DNA of 64,000 nucleotides from Hyaloraphidium curvatum (GCA_025558095.1 JAIVFI010000003.1:248001-312000), one strand, 5' to 3'; positions 37,801 to 50,045 are shown, counted from the first letter of the stretch. Translations and numbers: made by a program. Notes: generated by a model not told the origin, from the sequence alone.

Positions 37801-38206
37801 GCAGCCACTCGTTCGGGTGGAGAATGTCGTTCCGAATCGCGTTGCTGGTGGCATTCGCGACGTCAGCAGCGTCCCGCGGCGCCGAGGAGGCCGGCGGCGC
37901 GACGCACCAAACGAGGACCATCTCCTGTTTCAGCTTCCCGTTCGGTTGGTACTTCGGGCAAATCTCCCAGTAGATGAGCGACAGCTTCTTCAGCGTCTTG
38001 TTCTTGCTCGGCGTCACGAAGCGGATGATATGCATGAGCAGCCCCGGCGCCGGGTCGCCGTTCAGCATGAGCACGAGGAGCTTCTTCATGGCCTCGATCT
38101 TGACGTCGTCCTTCGGGCTCTCCAGCTGCGTCTTGAGGTCCTGCACGGAGCCTCCATCTTTGTCGTCGTCCTGCGCGACGACCGTGTAGCACGTCGTGTC
38201 GGCCAT
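34806..38206 (-). CDS. SEC26: coatomer subunit beta (beta-COP)
   Basis: Start ATG at 38206 ([15 protein letters not shown]). About nine short introns break the frame, near 37720, 37520, 37180, 36440, 36205, 35720, 35155 and 34900; I give approximate borders only. The trunk is adaptin-like HEAT repeats ([71 protein letters not shown]). A charged linker ([18 protein letters not shown]) leads to the appendage domain ([37 protein letters not shown]). The C-terminus is [10 protein letters not shown]. Beta-COP is part of the COPI coat for Golgi-to-ER transport (known). Confidence 0.93.
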
Positions 38207-38315
38207 GGTGGGCGACGCGCCGTGCTGCAGCGGGGTGTTGGGCGGCGGGTTAGGCCCCTGGGCGTGGCGGCGCGCACCGACAAGTAGCTCCCCAACCGAA
38301 GATCACGATCATGTA

Positions 38316-40227
38316 TTAATCATCGTCTCCGGCCGCGTCTTCAGCTTCTTCTTCCTTGCCCGCTGCAAGCTCCTTGTCGAGGGCGTCCACTGTTTGCGAT
38401 TGCGGCTTCTGGTCCTCTGCGATCGACCCGTCCCGCCTCACGTACCACCGAAACTCTGCGGAATGGCAATCCACCACTCTAACCCACTCGTCGAACCTGT
38501 CGAAATCGAGTAGGTCAGGAAATGGCAGAGCACCTATCCAACCATGGAGCCTACACTTTGAGCTTGGTTTCCTCCTCCACCATCGTGCTCGTGATGTGGG
38601 TGTCGCGAAACTCGTCCATCTCCTTCTCGAAGCGGGAAAAGTCGATGGAGCTTTCGTAGCCTGGATTGTTTTGCCGCTGCCTTTCGTTGTAGTGGTCGTA
38701 CACCACCTGCCGAAGAAGCAGGCCAAGTGCAGGTGCCTTCGGAATGTTGAACCTGACCGAAGAGAAGGAGTGCGGCATCACCGCTATCGGGGTCTTGGTT
38801 CGCACAAGCATGATGGCCATGCCTGCCGGTGCCGCCGTGAGCACAGCTCTACGAATCCTTCGAGACCTACACCCACCGACCATCTTGCGTATTTGGTGCA
38901 GCATGAACGATTGCCCCTTGACCTTGAGACTCAGCCATTCCATCCCGTCCTTGACGAAAGGATCCGAGGACTTGCGAGCCGCTGCAAGTTAGAATGAGAC
39001 GCGGTGGTCTGCCATGACGCTCACGTTGAAGTTCAAGATGTAGCGCTTCGAGCTGTTATCCTCGAATCTCCTGCCAACAGTGTAGTTGTGGTAGTTCCGG
39101 GTCCCTTCGTAGGCCCGAAGGACTTCGCGGAGGTGCTGCAGCTGCTCCGGCTTTATCCGGTACTCCCGTTTGGACGCCATGTCCGCGGCGCTCGAGGGGG
39201 GTATGCCGTACGGAACGAGCTTGCTGTCCGGATTGTGCGGGACCTTTGACACAGCGTCCGGCCCGGGAAACGCAACGACTCCTGCGGGATCAAGAGGCTC
39301 CTCCGCCAGCTTCGACTCTGGATAGTAGCCGGGATGAGGCGGGATGAAGACGTAGGTGGGCAGGAGATATTCGTAGATGCGGGAGTCGCAGGCGTTCTTT
39401 GCGTTGAACGACTTCATCGTCCGGACGACCCCTGAGGTTCCGGCGTCAGCAAGAACCCGTGCAAATGAGGCCGAGAGACTAACCCCAGACCCTGATCTGA
39501 TCTGGGAGGTGAGAATTGATGCGTCCGATAATCTCGGGGTCCTCAAGGTTGGTCATTTTGACCGAAACGACCTGACCGAGCGCATGCACCCCCTTGTCCG
39601 TCCGGGCCGCCCGGTGGAACGAGACCTTCTTGGGGTCGTTCGCATTGTCCTTCGACACCGCACCGGCGGCAACCAAAGCCTTCCAGAGGTCTCCTTCGAT
39701 CGATTTGGCGTTCGGATTGCTGTCACGGCAGGTGAGCGATTCCCCGTCAGGACCAGCTCCGGTCTGGCCCACATTTGCATCCCCTGGTATCCAGTCCCAC
39801 AGTACGACATCATCAAAGCCACCTTCCTCTTTGGCATGCGGGGCTCCTTGCCCTCTCCAGCTTCCCCGTCCTCGTCGCTGTCCGACTGCCGAGGTTCCCT
39901 CGGAGTGCCATAATCGCGCTGCGGGCCCCTTCCGCGGCCCCGTTTCCCACGTCCGCGGCCACCGCGGCGTCCAGCATCCCGATTCAAATCCTTTTGTGGA
40001 GCTTCTGGCTTCCCGGAATCGCCTGCGGGGGCCCCGCCGTCCACTACTGGTGTCGCGCCGTCCGAAGGTCCTGCGGGCTCTGCCGCGCCATCGGCGTCCT
40101 GTCGCGCCAGCTTGGCGTCGGAGGCTTCCAATTCCTCGCCCGGTCGTTTCATCCTGGACAGAAACGGGGCCCAACGCGTTCGGAAAACCGGAAACAGATG
40201 GGCAAGCAGTTTGTGTACTGGCAGCAT
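38316..40227 (-). CDS. PUS1: tRNA pseudouridine synthase PUS1 type
   Basis: Two in-frame ATGs: 40227 (MLPVHKLLAHLFPVFRTRW, Arg/Leu-rich, presequence-like) and 40152 (MKRPGEELEASD). An Arg/Gly-rich linker precedes the TruA-like fold: MMSYCGTGYQGMQ is joined by a 53-nt intron (39772-39720) to INPNAKSIEG; RAARTDKGVHALGQ holds the catalytic Asp; then NYHNYTVGRRFEDNSSKRYI and GQSFMLHQIRKMVGG. Further introns lie near 39500-39430, 38990-38945 and 38550; borders not all resolved. The acidic tail ends at 38316. It modifies uridines in tRNAs and some other RNAs, in the nucleus and, if the long form is used, in mitochondria. Confidence 0.88.
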
Positions 40228-40254
40228 CTGGCCTGATCCCCCACTCCCGCCTCG

Positions 40255-42258
40255 TCAAACCACCTCCGCATCCAGCACCGTCAGACACGCCCCGATCAGG
40301 TGCAGGCTCCCGGTCACGAGAGCCCTAGTAGCTGTCCGATTACTCCCCCCCAGGCCTTCGGCGAGCTTCACGGCGTCTTCGACCGTTGCGGTGACGCTCG
40401 CGTCCGGCCGCTTCCCACCCGCACCGCCAAGGGTATCGAGCAAATGCTCCCAGCTGGACAGCATTGTCCGTTGGTTTTCCAGTGTGGGATCTTTGTCCAC
40501 CATGTTGTTGACCAGGTCTGCGAAGAAGAGCATTAGTCGCGATCGCTTCGGACGGCAAGGAAGTCGACGCGTACCCGGCGATGCGTCCTTGGGCTTGGTC
40601 TCGTACGCCGTCACCGTGGTAAACACAACATGGGTAAAGGGACGCTCCTTGTGGAGCTCGACCAGCGGCACGAGCAGCTTGTCCGCCGACCTGCCGCTGG
40701 TGCAGGAAAAAACAAGGACGCTGAACAGCTCCGCCGGCAGGTCGGCCCTAAAGGTAGTGCGGAACCATGAGCAGCACGCCTTGGGAGCACAATCAAACGA
40801 GTGAGCCATTGCCTCGATGTCGCCGGAACCACGGACCTCGAGGCTTTCAACTGTATGCGCACCGTCCAAGAACCAGTTGACGTGGCCGCCTTGTTGGCGG
40901 AACTCCTGCCCACGACCGGGCCACCGCGCCGCCTTCAAACCTTCCTTGATGAAGTCCGGCAATTCGAAGCCCGGAGGAAGCGTGTCGGAGGGGACGCCGA
41001 CTGCAGCACTGGGCTGCGTTGGCAAAGCCAGAGGAGGCTCGACGGCATAGCGCTTCTGGCAAAAGGTGCGACACAATGCGACTGCGAGGGCCGCATTTGT
41101 ACGCTGGTGGCTTCCGTGCAAGCCTGGAGGTGGGTGAGAAGCAGCCAGTGCGCCCAAGGTTCTCCCGCCTACCCAGCTCCAAAGAACCTCCGCCCGGGTA
41201 TGCCTCCAACGGCAACACCATCCTCAAGGCGGTATTCCGCTCTTCCGCCCGCTTCGCCAGCATCGCCAAGGCCTCGGGTTCCTGCAGGACGGTGAAGGCA
41301 GGCACGCCCGGCTTGCAAATCCCGCCTTTGTGCCACGCGATCTGGTCCAAGGTGTCGCCGAGGATGGCCTGGTGGTCGTACCCCAGGGACGTGATCCCGC
41401 ACACGACGGGCTTCTCAATCACGTTGGTCGCGTCGTATTCGCCGCCGATTCCGACCTCGATCACCGCCACGTCCACCTGGCCGACGTGAGGCTTCGCGTT
41501 GGCCGAACCAACAATGCCGCCCACCTTCTCGGACAAGAACACGTGGAACGCCATCAACGTCAGGTAGCGGAAGTAGTTCGGGATCTCCGCATGCCCGTAT
41601 TTGGCCGCCAGGTCCTGCCGCCCTCCGAGGTCAACGACGGTCCCGGCGGGCAGGGAAGAGACCCACCTTGGTCGCCTCGAACTTTTCCCACACCTCAAAG
41701 AAGTACTTCGCGAACACGTCCCTCGCCAACGGCCTCCCGTCGATCCTTATTCTCTCCCGCACCTCGAGGATGTGCGGCGAAGTGTACAGCCCCACCCGCG
41801 GCCGCCTCCCTGTCCCGTCGCGGAACCCGCCCAGGATCGAGGCCACGAACGCGCACGTGGACCCCTTCCCCTTGGTCCCCGTCACGTGTATCATGTTGAG
41901 CGCATCCAGATCCGAGGCCTGCGGGGCGTCGTCGGTCCCCGAACCCCCCGCGGCGCGGAAGACGGACCTTGTACCCGAGCCGCTCCAGAAACTCGTGCAT
42001 CTCCGGTATCGACCTCTTGTTCATCGCGTCCCGGGACTGCCTGACGATCTGCAGCACCGCAGCATTGCTCTGCAGCCCGTTGAGCTTGTTGACCGCGTCC
42101 TGCGAGGGCATGGTCGGCCCCAGATCCCGGGAGGTCTCGGACGCGGGACCCACGCCGTAGCTCGGATCCGAAGCCATCGCGCCCTCCCGCCCCCGCCGCC
42201 GGATCGAATTCGTCGTTGCAAAGAGCCGCCACAGGATCCGTGCGGGGTGAACTGGCAT
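40255..42258 (-). CDS. MET7: folylpolyglutamate synthase
   Basis: Candidate starts: ATG at 42258 (MPVHPARILWRLFATTNSIR, presequence-like) or at 42177 (MASDPSYGVGPAS). Mur-ligase type blocks follow: ALNMIHVTGTKGKGSTCAFV (P-loop), GLYTSPHILEVRERIRIDG, DVAVIEVGIGGEYDATNVIE, ITSLGYDHQAILGDTLDQIA with the KPGVPAF loop, and NWFLDGAHTVESL in the C-terminal domain. At least three introns lie near 41960, 41665 and 41190-41090. It adds glutamates to folates, keeping them in cytosol and mitochondria (known). Its stop is only 27 bp from the first ATG of PUS1 on the same strand. Confidence 0.92.
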
Positions 42259-42399
42259 CAAAGCATTGCGGAGAGATTTCGTCGCAGGACGCGGCGCCGG
42301 TGCAAACAAAGCGACACCGGAGCCACGTCGCACCGAATTCGCCGTGCATTAGAGTTACGTTCCATACAGTGCCTAAGGTCTATAAGCTCTAGCTCAAAG

Positions 42400-44478
42400 T
42401 CAAGGTATCGCATCCGCCCACTTCCAGGACGATAGATAAGCAGCCCGACGCACAATGATCATTTCCTGCAAAGCGGGAAGCGGTGAGAACGATCCGTCGG
42501 AACCAGAGCCAGAGAGACCCACTTGATGATGTCAAAGCCCTTGGGCGGCAAGATGAGGGCGTACATGACGGCCACGCACTCCAGGATGGTGCCCACGAAC
42601 TGGAGCACAAAGATGACCGGGAGCAGCAGGATCACGAGCCACCACGGGTAGCCGGCGTCGATGTTCTGGATCGTCATGCCCATGATGTAAAGGTAGACGA
42701 AGACAACGAAGCTGAAGTCCTTCAGGAAGCCGAACCAGCGCGGCGTGCCCATGGGGAAGAAGAAGCCCAGGGCGATCGAGATGATGGTCACGTAGAGGGC
42801 GAGCATGCCCAGGGTCCAGAAGAAGGCCCACAGGCGGGGGAGGAAGGCGTTGAGCCGGCGGATGCCGACGTACCACCTGCGAGGGGTGGCGGTTCAGCGA
42901 CGGTCCACTGCGCGCCGATGCGATGAACTCACCGTCTGCGCTGCTTCAGGAAGTCCATGAGCGTCTGCGGGCTCTGCTCGCGCACGATGGCAGGCACGGC
43001 GCCGCAGCGGTATCCCTTCTTCCACGCATGCAGGGCAAACTCGAAGTCCTCGGTCAAACCTGGGGATGTAGCGCATCAGCAACCCGTGCCGCCGCCCCAA
43101 ATGCAGCGCAAGACACTCACTGCCGAGATCCCACGTCACCGAGTTCTCCACCTCGCCGTTGGTGAGCAGGAACGACCCGTGCGCACCAAAGATGGGCCGG
43201 TGGATGTAGGTGTACTGCAGCTGGAACCGCGACAGGTCGTCGCCCACGCGGATGGCGTCCGCGACGGTGAAGACCCAGTTCTTCCAGAATCGGTACTGGT
43301 TGTAGAAGATGGGCCCCTGGCCGAACTGGTAGTCCGTGTACCAGATGAACTCGAGGATGCGGCGCACGCCGTAGACGTCGATCACGGACTCCTCGTCCAG
43401 GTGCAGGATCCAGTCGTTCTCGGTCAGCTTGAGCTGCCGGCGGTACCACTCGAGTGCGCGCGCCTTGTACTTGGAGTTGTCCGTGGTGAAGCCCTTGGGG
43501 CACGACCAGCAGTTGATGTCCGGGTAGTAGTACGGCTCGTCCGTCACCACGTGCACGCGCACGGCCGGGTGCACCTGCTCGAGGTGCAGCATGGCGTTGT
43601 AGGAGCGGTACACGGCCTCCTTGTTAGAGCCGCGGGTGATGATGCAGATGTAGAGGTTGTCGACCTCGCGGCGCTTCAGCTCGCGCTGGTCCACCTCGTC
43701 GAATTTGGGGAAGGTCTGGTAGGGCAGGATGAGCCCGATGAAGCAGATGAAGGTGTAGGGCAGCGGGAGGAGCCAGCCTGTGCATCGCGGGTGCATGAGC
43801 GTCAACGCGGGTGGCGGGGGGATGCGGGGGAGGGCACCAACCGAGCTTCCACCAGCACGACGTGTTCCACATCTCGTCGTCCACGTAGAACTGCGGCACG
43901 TAGAAGGTCATGATGTAGGTGAAGGTGAAGACGACGACGAGGTGCACGATCCAGGCGTGCGAGATAAGGAACATGGACAGGCCGGGGCGGAACTTGAGGC
44001 TCTCCTCCGGCACGAGGATGCCCCCCGAGTCCTGCGAGTCGGCGTCCGAGCTGCCCGCCAGCGACTTTGTCTTTGGCGAGCCCGACTCGAGGTCGCGGTC
44101 CAGCGACGACGCCTTGTTGTCCTTTTCGGTGGCGGCGGTGGACGAGCCCGAGTCGGACCCGTCCTCCACCTTGCCAAACTCCTCGTGGTCCGAGCCGGGG
44201 TCCGCAGCGTCGCCGACGGCGGTCTCGGCCAGGCTGTTGAGCGAGTTTGCCGAGGGGCTGCTGTTCATGTAGCTGCGCTGCAGCATCAGCCGCGTTGCTG
44301 CGGGGTTCTGCGCGGCGGCCTGCGCCTGCGCGGACAGCCCGAGCTGCGGCGCCGATGCGGCGGGGGCCATTTCCAGGGCCATGTTCCGCACGGGGATCGG
44401 GGCCAGCGGCCGCGACTGCTGCCGCGGCGGGGGGGACGCCATGACCATCTCGGGGGCCGGCTGCTGCGAGGGGTTCAT
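42400..44478 (-). CDS. Egghead-like membrane glycosyltransferase, family GT2
   Basis: From the ATG at 44478 a ~140-residue Ser/Asp/Pro-rich cytosolic head leads to a first membrane segment (WIVHLVVVFTFTYIMTFYV), then after an intron a second (YTFICFIGLILPY). The GT-A catalytic region shows LYICIITRGSNKEAV, VVTDEPYY, WILHLDEESVIDVYG (acidic metal/UDP-sugar block), HGSFLLTNGEVE, LTEDFEFA and QRRRWYVGIRR. Three or four membrane helices follow (LGMLALYVTIISIALGFFF and further). The last exon encodes EMIIVRRAAYLSSWKW. The block order matches egghead/BRE-3 beta-1,4-mannosyltransferases of animals (known family). Donor GDP-mannose and a membrane lipid or glycan acceptor are inferred. Confidence 0.78.
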
Positions 44479-45397
44479 CGCTGCGGGAGTGCGTGTGCAC
44501 GCTGCAGCGGCAATCTGCGGGAGGCGGTCAGCGGCCTGATGAGGGCAGCGGGGGCTCAGGGTGCCGGGGCCGGGGGTGCCGCGGGGGCCCCTGGCAGCCG
44601 CCCAGCCCTGCGCCTCCGCGCCCCGCCGTGCGGTGTGCGATGCTCACCGGTGCTGAGAGCGGCGGCGCGGGCGGCTGCGATGGCCGCGGGCGGTCGCTGT
44701 GCAGCGGCGCGGGGCGGCGGCGGTGCCCGGCGATCCGCGATCCGGCGGCGCGGCGGGCGGCGGGCGGCGGCGCGGGCGCGGGTCCGCGGCCGAGATCCGC
44801 TGTGGGGCCGTCGAAAGCCGAGCCGAGCTGAGGGAGGGAGAAAGCGCAGGAGATTTCCGGGCGAGGGCGGGAGTGCGCGTGGGCTTAGCAAGTATTGCCT
44901 TTCCTTTCCGGGTTGATGAGGCTGTCCCGGGCCCACCTGGGGCCGGCCGCCCGAGCCAGCGCGGCCATGGCAAGCCACCACTTCAGCCGCACTGGAACCA
45001 ATCCACCCGTGGCCGGCCGCAGAGGCTTCGTCGCTGGGGACCCTGCCTGCCGCTGATCAAAAGCCCTCACGTGCTCCCGACGGCCATCAAACCGTGCAGG
45101 ACCGCGATCGGCCGGCTCCAGCCCCGCGATCGGATGGATCTCGCCGAACACTAGGCAGTTTTGTGGACGTCGGGGTGCCCGGAGGTGCGACCCTGCAATC
45201 TGCTGCGGGTCGGCGGCGGGCGGGCGGCTCTGCAGCACCGGTCAGCCCCGCCCGTCCATTTCCAGCTCCCCCAAACCGCGACATGGCGCCGGCGCTGCCC
45301 GGCGGCCGCAGATAGCAGCAGCCCACTTCGGTACCAAATCCGCACGCCCTGCCCCGGGCGGTGCGGCGTCCCCCTTCCTCCCCGCCCCGTCGCCGCC
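44479..45397. promoter_or_regulatory. shared upstream region, GT2 / GH26-like gene
   Basis: About 920 bp between divergent start codons, very GC-rich from 44500 to 44900. Arg/Ala-rich open frames occur in both directions but no motif or splice structure supports a gene. It must contain the promoters and leaders of both genes. Confidence 0.45.
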
Positions 45398-47026
45398 ATG
45401 TCGGCAAAGAGCCGCCAGGCGCAGCGCCGCGCCTGGCGCATCGTCAAGGCGGTCCTCGCCATTACCCTCTCCCTCGCCGCCATCGCCGGCATCAGCTACC
45501 GCATCTCGCAGATGCACAAGGCGGCCGTCTCGCCCGTCTTTGACCCGCAGCCCAACCAGTGCGCGTACGGGGCGGACCCCTCGTACGGCAACTACTCGCG
45601 GCTGGAGCCCCCGATCCCCGTGCCGTACCTGGGCATGTCGATCGACTGGCAGGTGGGCGGGCCGCGATTGCTCCCCGGGCCCCGGCCAACCCCCCCGCAG
45701 GTCGACGGGCCGTACCAGCTGGACCGCCGCGTGGGCCGCAAGGTCGGCGTCGTCGGCGGCTGGGTCAAAATTTTCGACGACTGGTACGAGAGCGAGATGA
45801 TGAACTGGATGGCCCAGGTGCTGGCCAAGGCGGCGGTGCAGGAGGGCGGGCAGAGCAGCTCCATTCTGCTCATTACGCTCATGCCCGAGATCGACATGGA
45901 CCGCATCGAGGACAAGACCTTCACCGAGGTCGCGGACCAGTGCGCCTACATCAATCTGCACTACGGTGTGCCGATCCTGCTGCGGTTCGCACACGAGATG
46001 AACGGTTGGTTTGCTTTGGGCAGTGCTCTCCCGTGCCCGCTCATTCCCCGCCCCTTCAGGCAACTGGAACCCCTATGGCCAGAAGCCGATCGCCTACCGG
46101 CGAGCATGGCGTCGCCTCGTCCCGCTCATCCGTGCGCGGACGAACCTGACGGCGACCATGTGGGCGCCTAACATGGGCGAGAACTACCCCTACACCTCCA
46201 CCCCCCTCGTGGTGCGCCCGGGCGACGCCGAGCTGGCCGTGCGTGTGCTCGGCTGCCGTGTGCATGCCCCGTGCTCACATGCTGCTCCCCTCGCGCAGGA
46301 AATGGACACGAACGGCGACGGCTTCGTGGACGTCCGCGACGACCCCTACTCCCCCTACTACCCCGGCGACGACCTCGTCGACTGGGTCGGCATGTCCGTC
46401 TACTGGTTCGGACAGCAGTGGCCCGAGACCCTGAATCTGGTCCCCCCGCCGCAACGGTTCGTGGACGTGATCCGGGGGCAGTACCGGACCTCGATCGCCG
46501 CGGGGATCACGTACGATTTCTACGCGCGCTTCTCCGAGGGGCACTCCAAGCCCATGGCGATACCCGAGTCGGGCGCGGTGTTCTACTCGCTGCCCGTGGC
46601 GCCGGGGGACGGCCAGCTGGCCATCAAGGAGGCGTGGTGGCGGCAGGTGTACAACACCACGGTGTTTGCGCAGTTCCCGAGGCTCAAGCTCGTCAGCAAC
46701 TTCGAGGAGTCCAAGGTGCGTAGAACGCTGTGTTCGCCGTTCGGTATCCTCACGCTCCTTTCAGACCGAAGATCGCGGAACGGTCGATTACAGTGAGTTT
46801 CCTGCGCGGAGCTTGGGTTGACAACGCAGCTGACCTTCCTTGCAGCTCTCACGTACCCGCCAATTGGCGAGTTCTTCCTCTCGGAACTACCTTATTCCAA
46901 CATGGTGTTCGGCGACCAGTTCACCTACTCTTGCGACGGTGGGTCGTCGCAATCGGACAGGCATCCCCTTCCGCCATAGCTAATCTGGTCGGCCTTACCT
47001 CCGCAGGCCACATCTGGGGCAAATAG
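45398..47026 (+). CDS. membrane-anchored GH26-like glycoside hydrolase
   Basis: Seven exons: 45398-45652, 45701-46004, 46060-46238, 46299-46715, 46765-46792, 46846-46938, 47007-47026, exactly 431 codons plus stop. A basic tail and one helix (IVKAVLAITLSLAAIAGISY) make a type II signal anchor, placing the enzyme in the secretory pathway or outside. The barrel shows YLGMSIDWQ, GWVKIFDDWYESEM, LLRFAHEMNG spliced to NWNPYGQKPIAYRRAWR (His-Glu of the acid/base strand), TATMWAPNMGE, DWVGMSVYWFGQQWP and KPMAIPESGAV (candidate nucleophile Glu). This layout is that of GH26 (beta-mannanases, some beta-1,3-xylanases); true substrate unknown. Exon 5 is only 28 nt. Confidence 0.82.
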
Positions 47027-47210
47027 AGCTGCTGATTTAGACCGCTAATGCTGATGGAGCGTATAATCGATTGATTCTTATTCTCGATTCGTTCCGACAC
47101 CGTTTCTTTAGTGCTCTGACAGGTAGACTCGCCGCGCAAACAATTCCGATCTCGAGTCGTCTTTCTTCGATCTAGTTGACATATTCTATCGGAGAAGCCG
47201 CGCCCGAAAA

Positions 47211-47332
47211 TGGCGAGCGGCCATCGAAGCCTCACACTTTCTTTGAGTCCTCCTAGGCAAAGCGAAGATCGTGGCGAGCGGCCATCGAAGCCTCAAATTT
47301 TCTTTGAGTCCTCCTGGTGAAAGCGGAGATCG
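47211..47332. repeat. 61-bp tandem duplication at the 3' end of GLN4
   Basis: Two units, 47211-47271 and 47272-47332, share TGGCGAGCGGCCATCGAAGC and most of the remaining bases. Unit 2 contains the last codons and stop of GLN4; unit 1 lies in its 3' UTR, so the coding tail (EDSKK and stop) is repeated with changes downstream of the real stop. Confidence 0.85.
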
Positions 47333-50045
47333 GAATCAGATTGGCACCAGCATTCCGCAAGCGCCCAACGCACCTTGAGGCTGCACGTGAGGTTAAACAC
47401 CAGCTTGCCCTTCTCCACATCCGAGTCCTTGTCGACGCAGAAGTACCCCAACCGGAGGAACTGGAACTTGTCCTCGACCTTGGCGCCCTTGACCCCTACT
47501 TCGGCGTATGCCGACGGGTAAACCTTGAGCGAGTCCGGGTTCATGGCCTTGAGCCAGGCAGGCACGGGAGGTTGCTCGCTGCCGGCGGATGCGACGGATT
47601 CCGCCACGGCGGATGCCGGCTCGGCGGCACCTTCGCCCTCTTCGGCCTTGCCCTCGTCCTCCTCCATGTCCACGGCAAAGAGGTTCGAGTACTCGCGAAC
47701 CTCGATCTTGACGGGAGAACTGTGCTTGGCCGACTCGGCGACCCACTGGATGTAGGTCTTTGGCTTCTTTGCCGAGCCCGCGTTTTCGTACACGGCGTGC
47801 ACCTCCGCGACCTTGCCGGTCGCGGGGTCCTTGGTGAAGCCGGTCGCGGTGATGGGGAAGGGGACGTTGAGCAGGCCTATCGTCTTGCCCGGCGCGAGAC
47901 GGAAGTAGTTGGGTTCGTCCGCCTCGCGGAAATCCGAGGCATCGATGTAGATCGTCCTCGTGAAGGGCACCACGTGAGTGCCCATTGACTCGTCGCGGGG
48001 CTTGTTGGCCACGGTGATCTCCTCCAGGTAATCCTCCGGCAGGTTGGTGAGGACGATCTTCACCGGTTCCAGGACCACCATCAAGCGCGGGGTGATCTCG
48101 TTCAGGTGGTCCCTCACGTAGTTCTCCAGGCGCGAAACCTCGATCGTGGGCGACGCGGTGGTCACGCCGAGCTCGCGCACAAAGGCATTGATGGCTTCGG
48201 GGGTGAAGCCACGTCTGCGCAGCGCCGCGAGCGTGTAGAGTCGGGGATCGTCCCATCCCGACACGTAGCCGTCCTCCACGAGCTTCCTCAGCTTTCGCTT
48301 CGACATGACGGAGCCCTTGAGGTTGAGCCTCCCGTACTCCCACTGCACCGGCTTGTACACCTCGAGGGCGTCGCACAGCCAGTAGTAGGATTCGCGGGCC
48401 AGCTGGAACTCCAGGGTGCAGAGGGAATGGGTAATGTTCTCGAAGGAATCGCACAGGCAGTGAACGTAGTCATAGGTCGGGTACACGCACCACGCGTCGC
48501 CCGTCCGAACGTGCGGCGTATAGAGCACGCGGTACGCGACCAGGTCCCAGAACTGAGGATTCGGGTTCTGCATGTCCATCTTCATGCGGAGCGTGACCAC
48601 GCCTTCGGGATATCGGCCGTCCTTCATCTTTTGGAACTCGGCCAGGCTCTCCTCGATCGGACGGTTGCGGTGCTCGCATTCCACCCTGGGCCCGCCACCC
48701 TCCCCGCGGTTCTTCTTCATCTGGGCCTGGGTGCAGTGGCAGACATACGCCTTGTCCTTCTTGATGAGCTCCACCGCGAGATCGTAGAGCCGCTGGAAGT
48801 GGTCCGACGCGTACGTGATCTTCCACGGCTCGAATCCCAGCCACCGAACCATCTCCAAGATGGCGTCAAAGAACTTGACCTCCTCCGCCTCCGGGTTCGT
48901 GTCGTCGTAACGAAGGTAGCAGTTCCCTTTGTGCGCCATGGCGTAGCCAAAATTCACGTTCATGGCCTTGGCGTGGCCAATGTGGAGGTAACCGTTCGGT
49001 TCCGGGGGGAACCGCGTCAACACCACCCCACCAGTCTCCCGCAAATGTTGTGCCATGAGCTCCTCCTTAATCTGCTTGTTGCCCCCGGGTTTATGCAGGC
49101 GGGACAGGTCCCCTTCAAAGACGAACTCGAGGCTCTTGGCCGATTCCAGCACCCTGTTCTTTGCCGGGGCCGCCGCCGTCTCCTTCGCGGCGGAAGCGCC
49201 ACTAGCGGCACTCGGAGCTTCAACCTTTGTTTCCTTTTTCTGCGACCCGAGAGATCGGTGAGTCAAGTTCTGGACGAACCACCACCACAGCCCACCTTTT
49301 GCTTCAGTAGCTTGGGGTCATCGCGCTCGTCTTTGGGGCCCAAGAGCTTCTCCACCTGCGCGTCGACCTCTTTCTTGACTTCCAAGGGCGGGGCCCATCT
49401 GAGCCTCCTTTGGGCTTCCTTGACCATGAGCGAGGCGAGTTTGTAGCGCTCCGCTTCGAGCTCTGCGCGCCTTGATTCCAGGAGCAGTTTCACATCCGCA
49501 GCGATTTCCTCCGGGGTTACAACAACGCCTAGAAGAACAACTGTAAGGCCGAATGCCGTGAAGACGACAAACCGAGCATGCCCACCGACTCCGCATGCCG
49601 CGTCAAAGTCCGCGTCCACGATCCCGGCTGAAGGAGGGAGGGCGTCGCAAAACCTCACGGCAGCTGCAAACAGGTCGCCATGAGACTACATCTCGGGGTC
49701 CAAGGTCGCGATGGCGCACCGTCCACCTGGGCAGCCGTCTTGAGCTTCCCGGCGGTGATTGCACGCGCGATGTAGGGCAAATGGGGCAGGGCATCCTTCG
49801 TAATGGTCGATGCCAACGTGTAGATCAAGGATCCCGTTGCCTTTTCGGCTCCAGAAGCCAGGCCGCTCTGGGAATGAATGAAAGGTGTCGGTGGAACAGT
49901 TGCGGAGATGCCAGGGGACGCTGACCTCGTTGATGGCCAGCGCGAGGTTCGCCGACAGCTTCTTGTTCGAAATTACTTCTTTGGACTTGGCTTCCGAAAT
50001 TCCAACTGCCTGGAAGAGGACCAGCAGCTCCTCTGGGGACGCCAT
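47293..50045 (-). CDS. GLN4: glutaminyl-tRNA synthetase
   Basis: Five exons: 50045-49926, 49867-49720, 49663-49586, 49528-49296, 49239-47293 (841 residues, phases consistent). Exons 1-4 form the eukaryote-specific N-domain: MASPEELLVLFQAVGISEAK, LPYIARAITAGKLKTAAQVD, then ACGVG spliced to VVVTPEEIAADVK. The class I core has PEPNGYLHIGHAKAMN (HIGH), YLRYDDTNPEAEE, YDYVHCLCDSFENITHSLCT and GSVMSKRKLRKLV (KMSKS). The anticodon-binding barrels carry an acidic insert (EDEGKAEEGEGAAEP). The tail is RFHQEDSKKI. It charges tRNA(Gln) in the cytosol. Exon 3's donor at 49719 rather than 49726 restores QVDAAVRF. Confidence 0.96.

Noticed and set aside
48106-49446. 446-codon plus-strand open frame
   Set aside because: Antisense to the catalytic core of GLN4; composition is typical of reverse-strand shadows.
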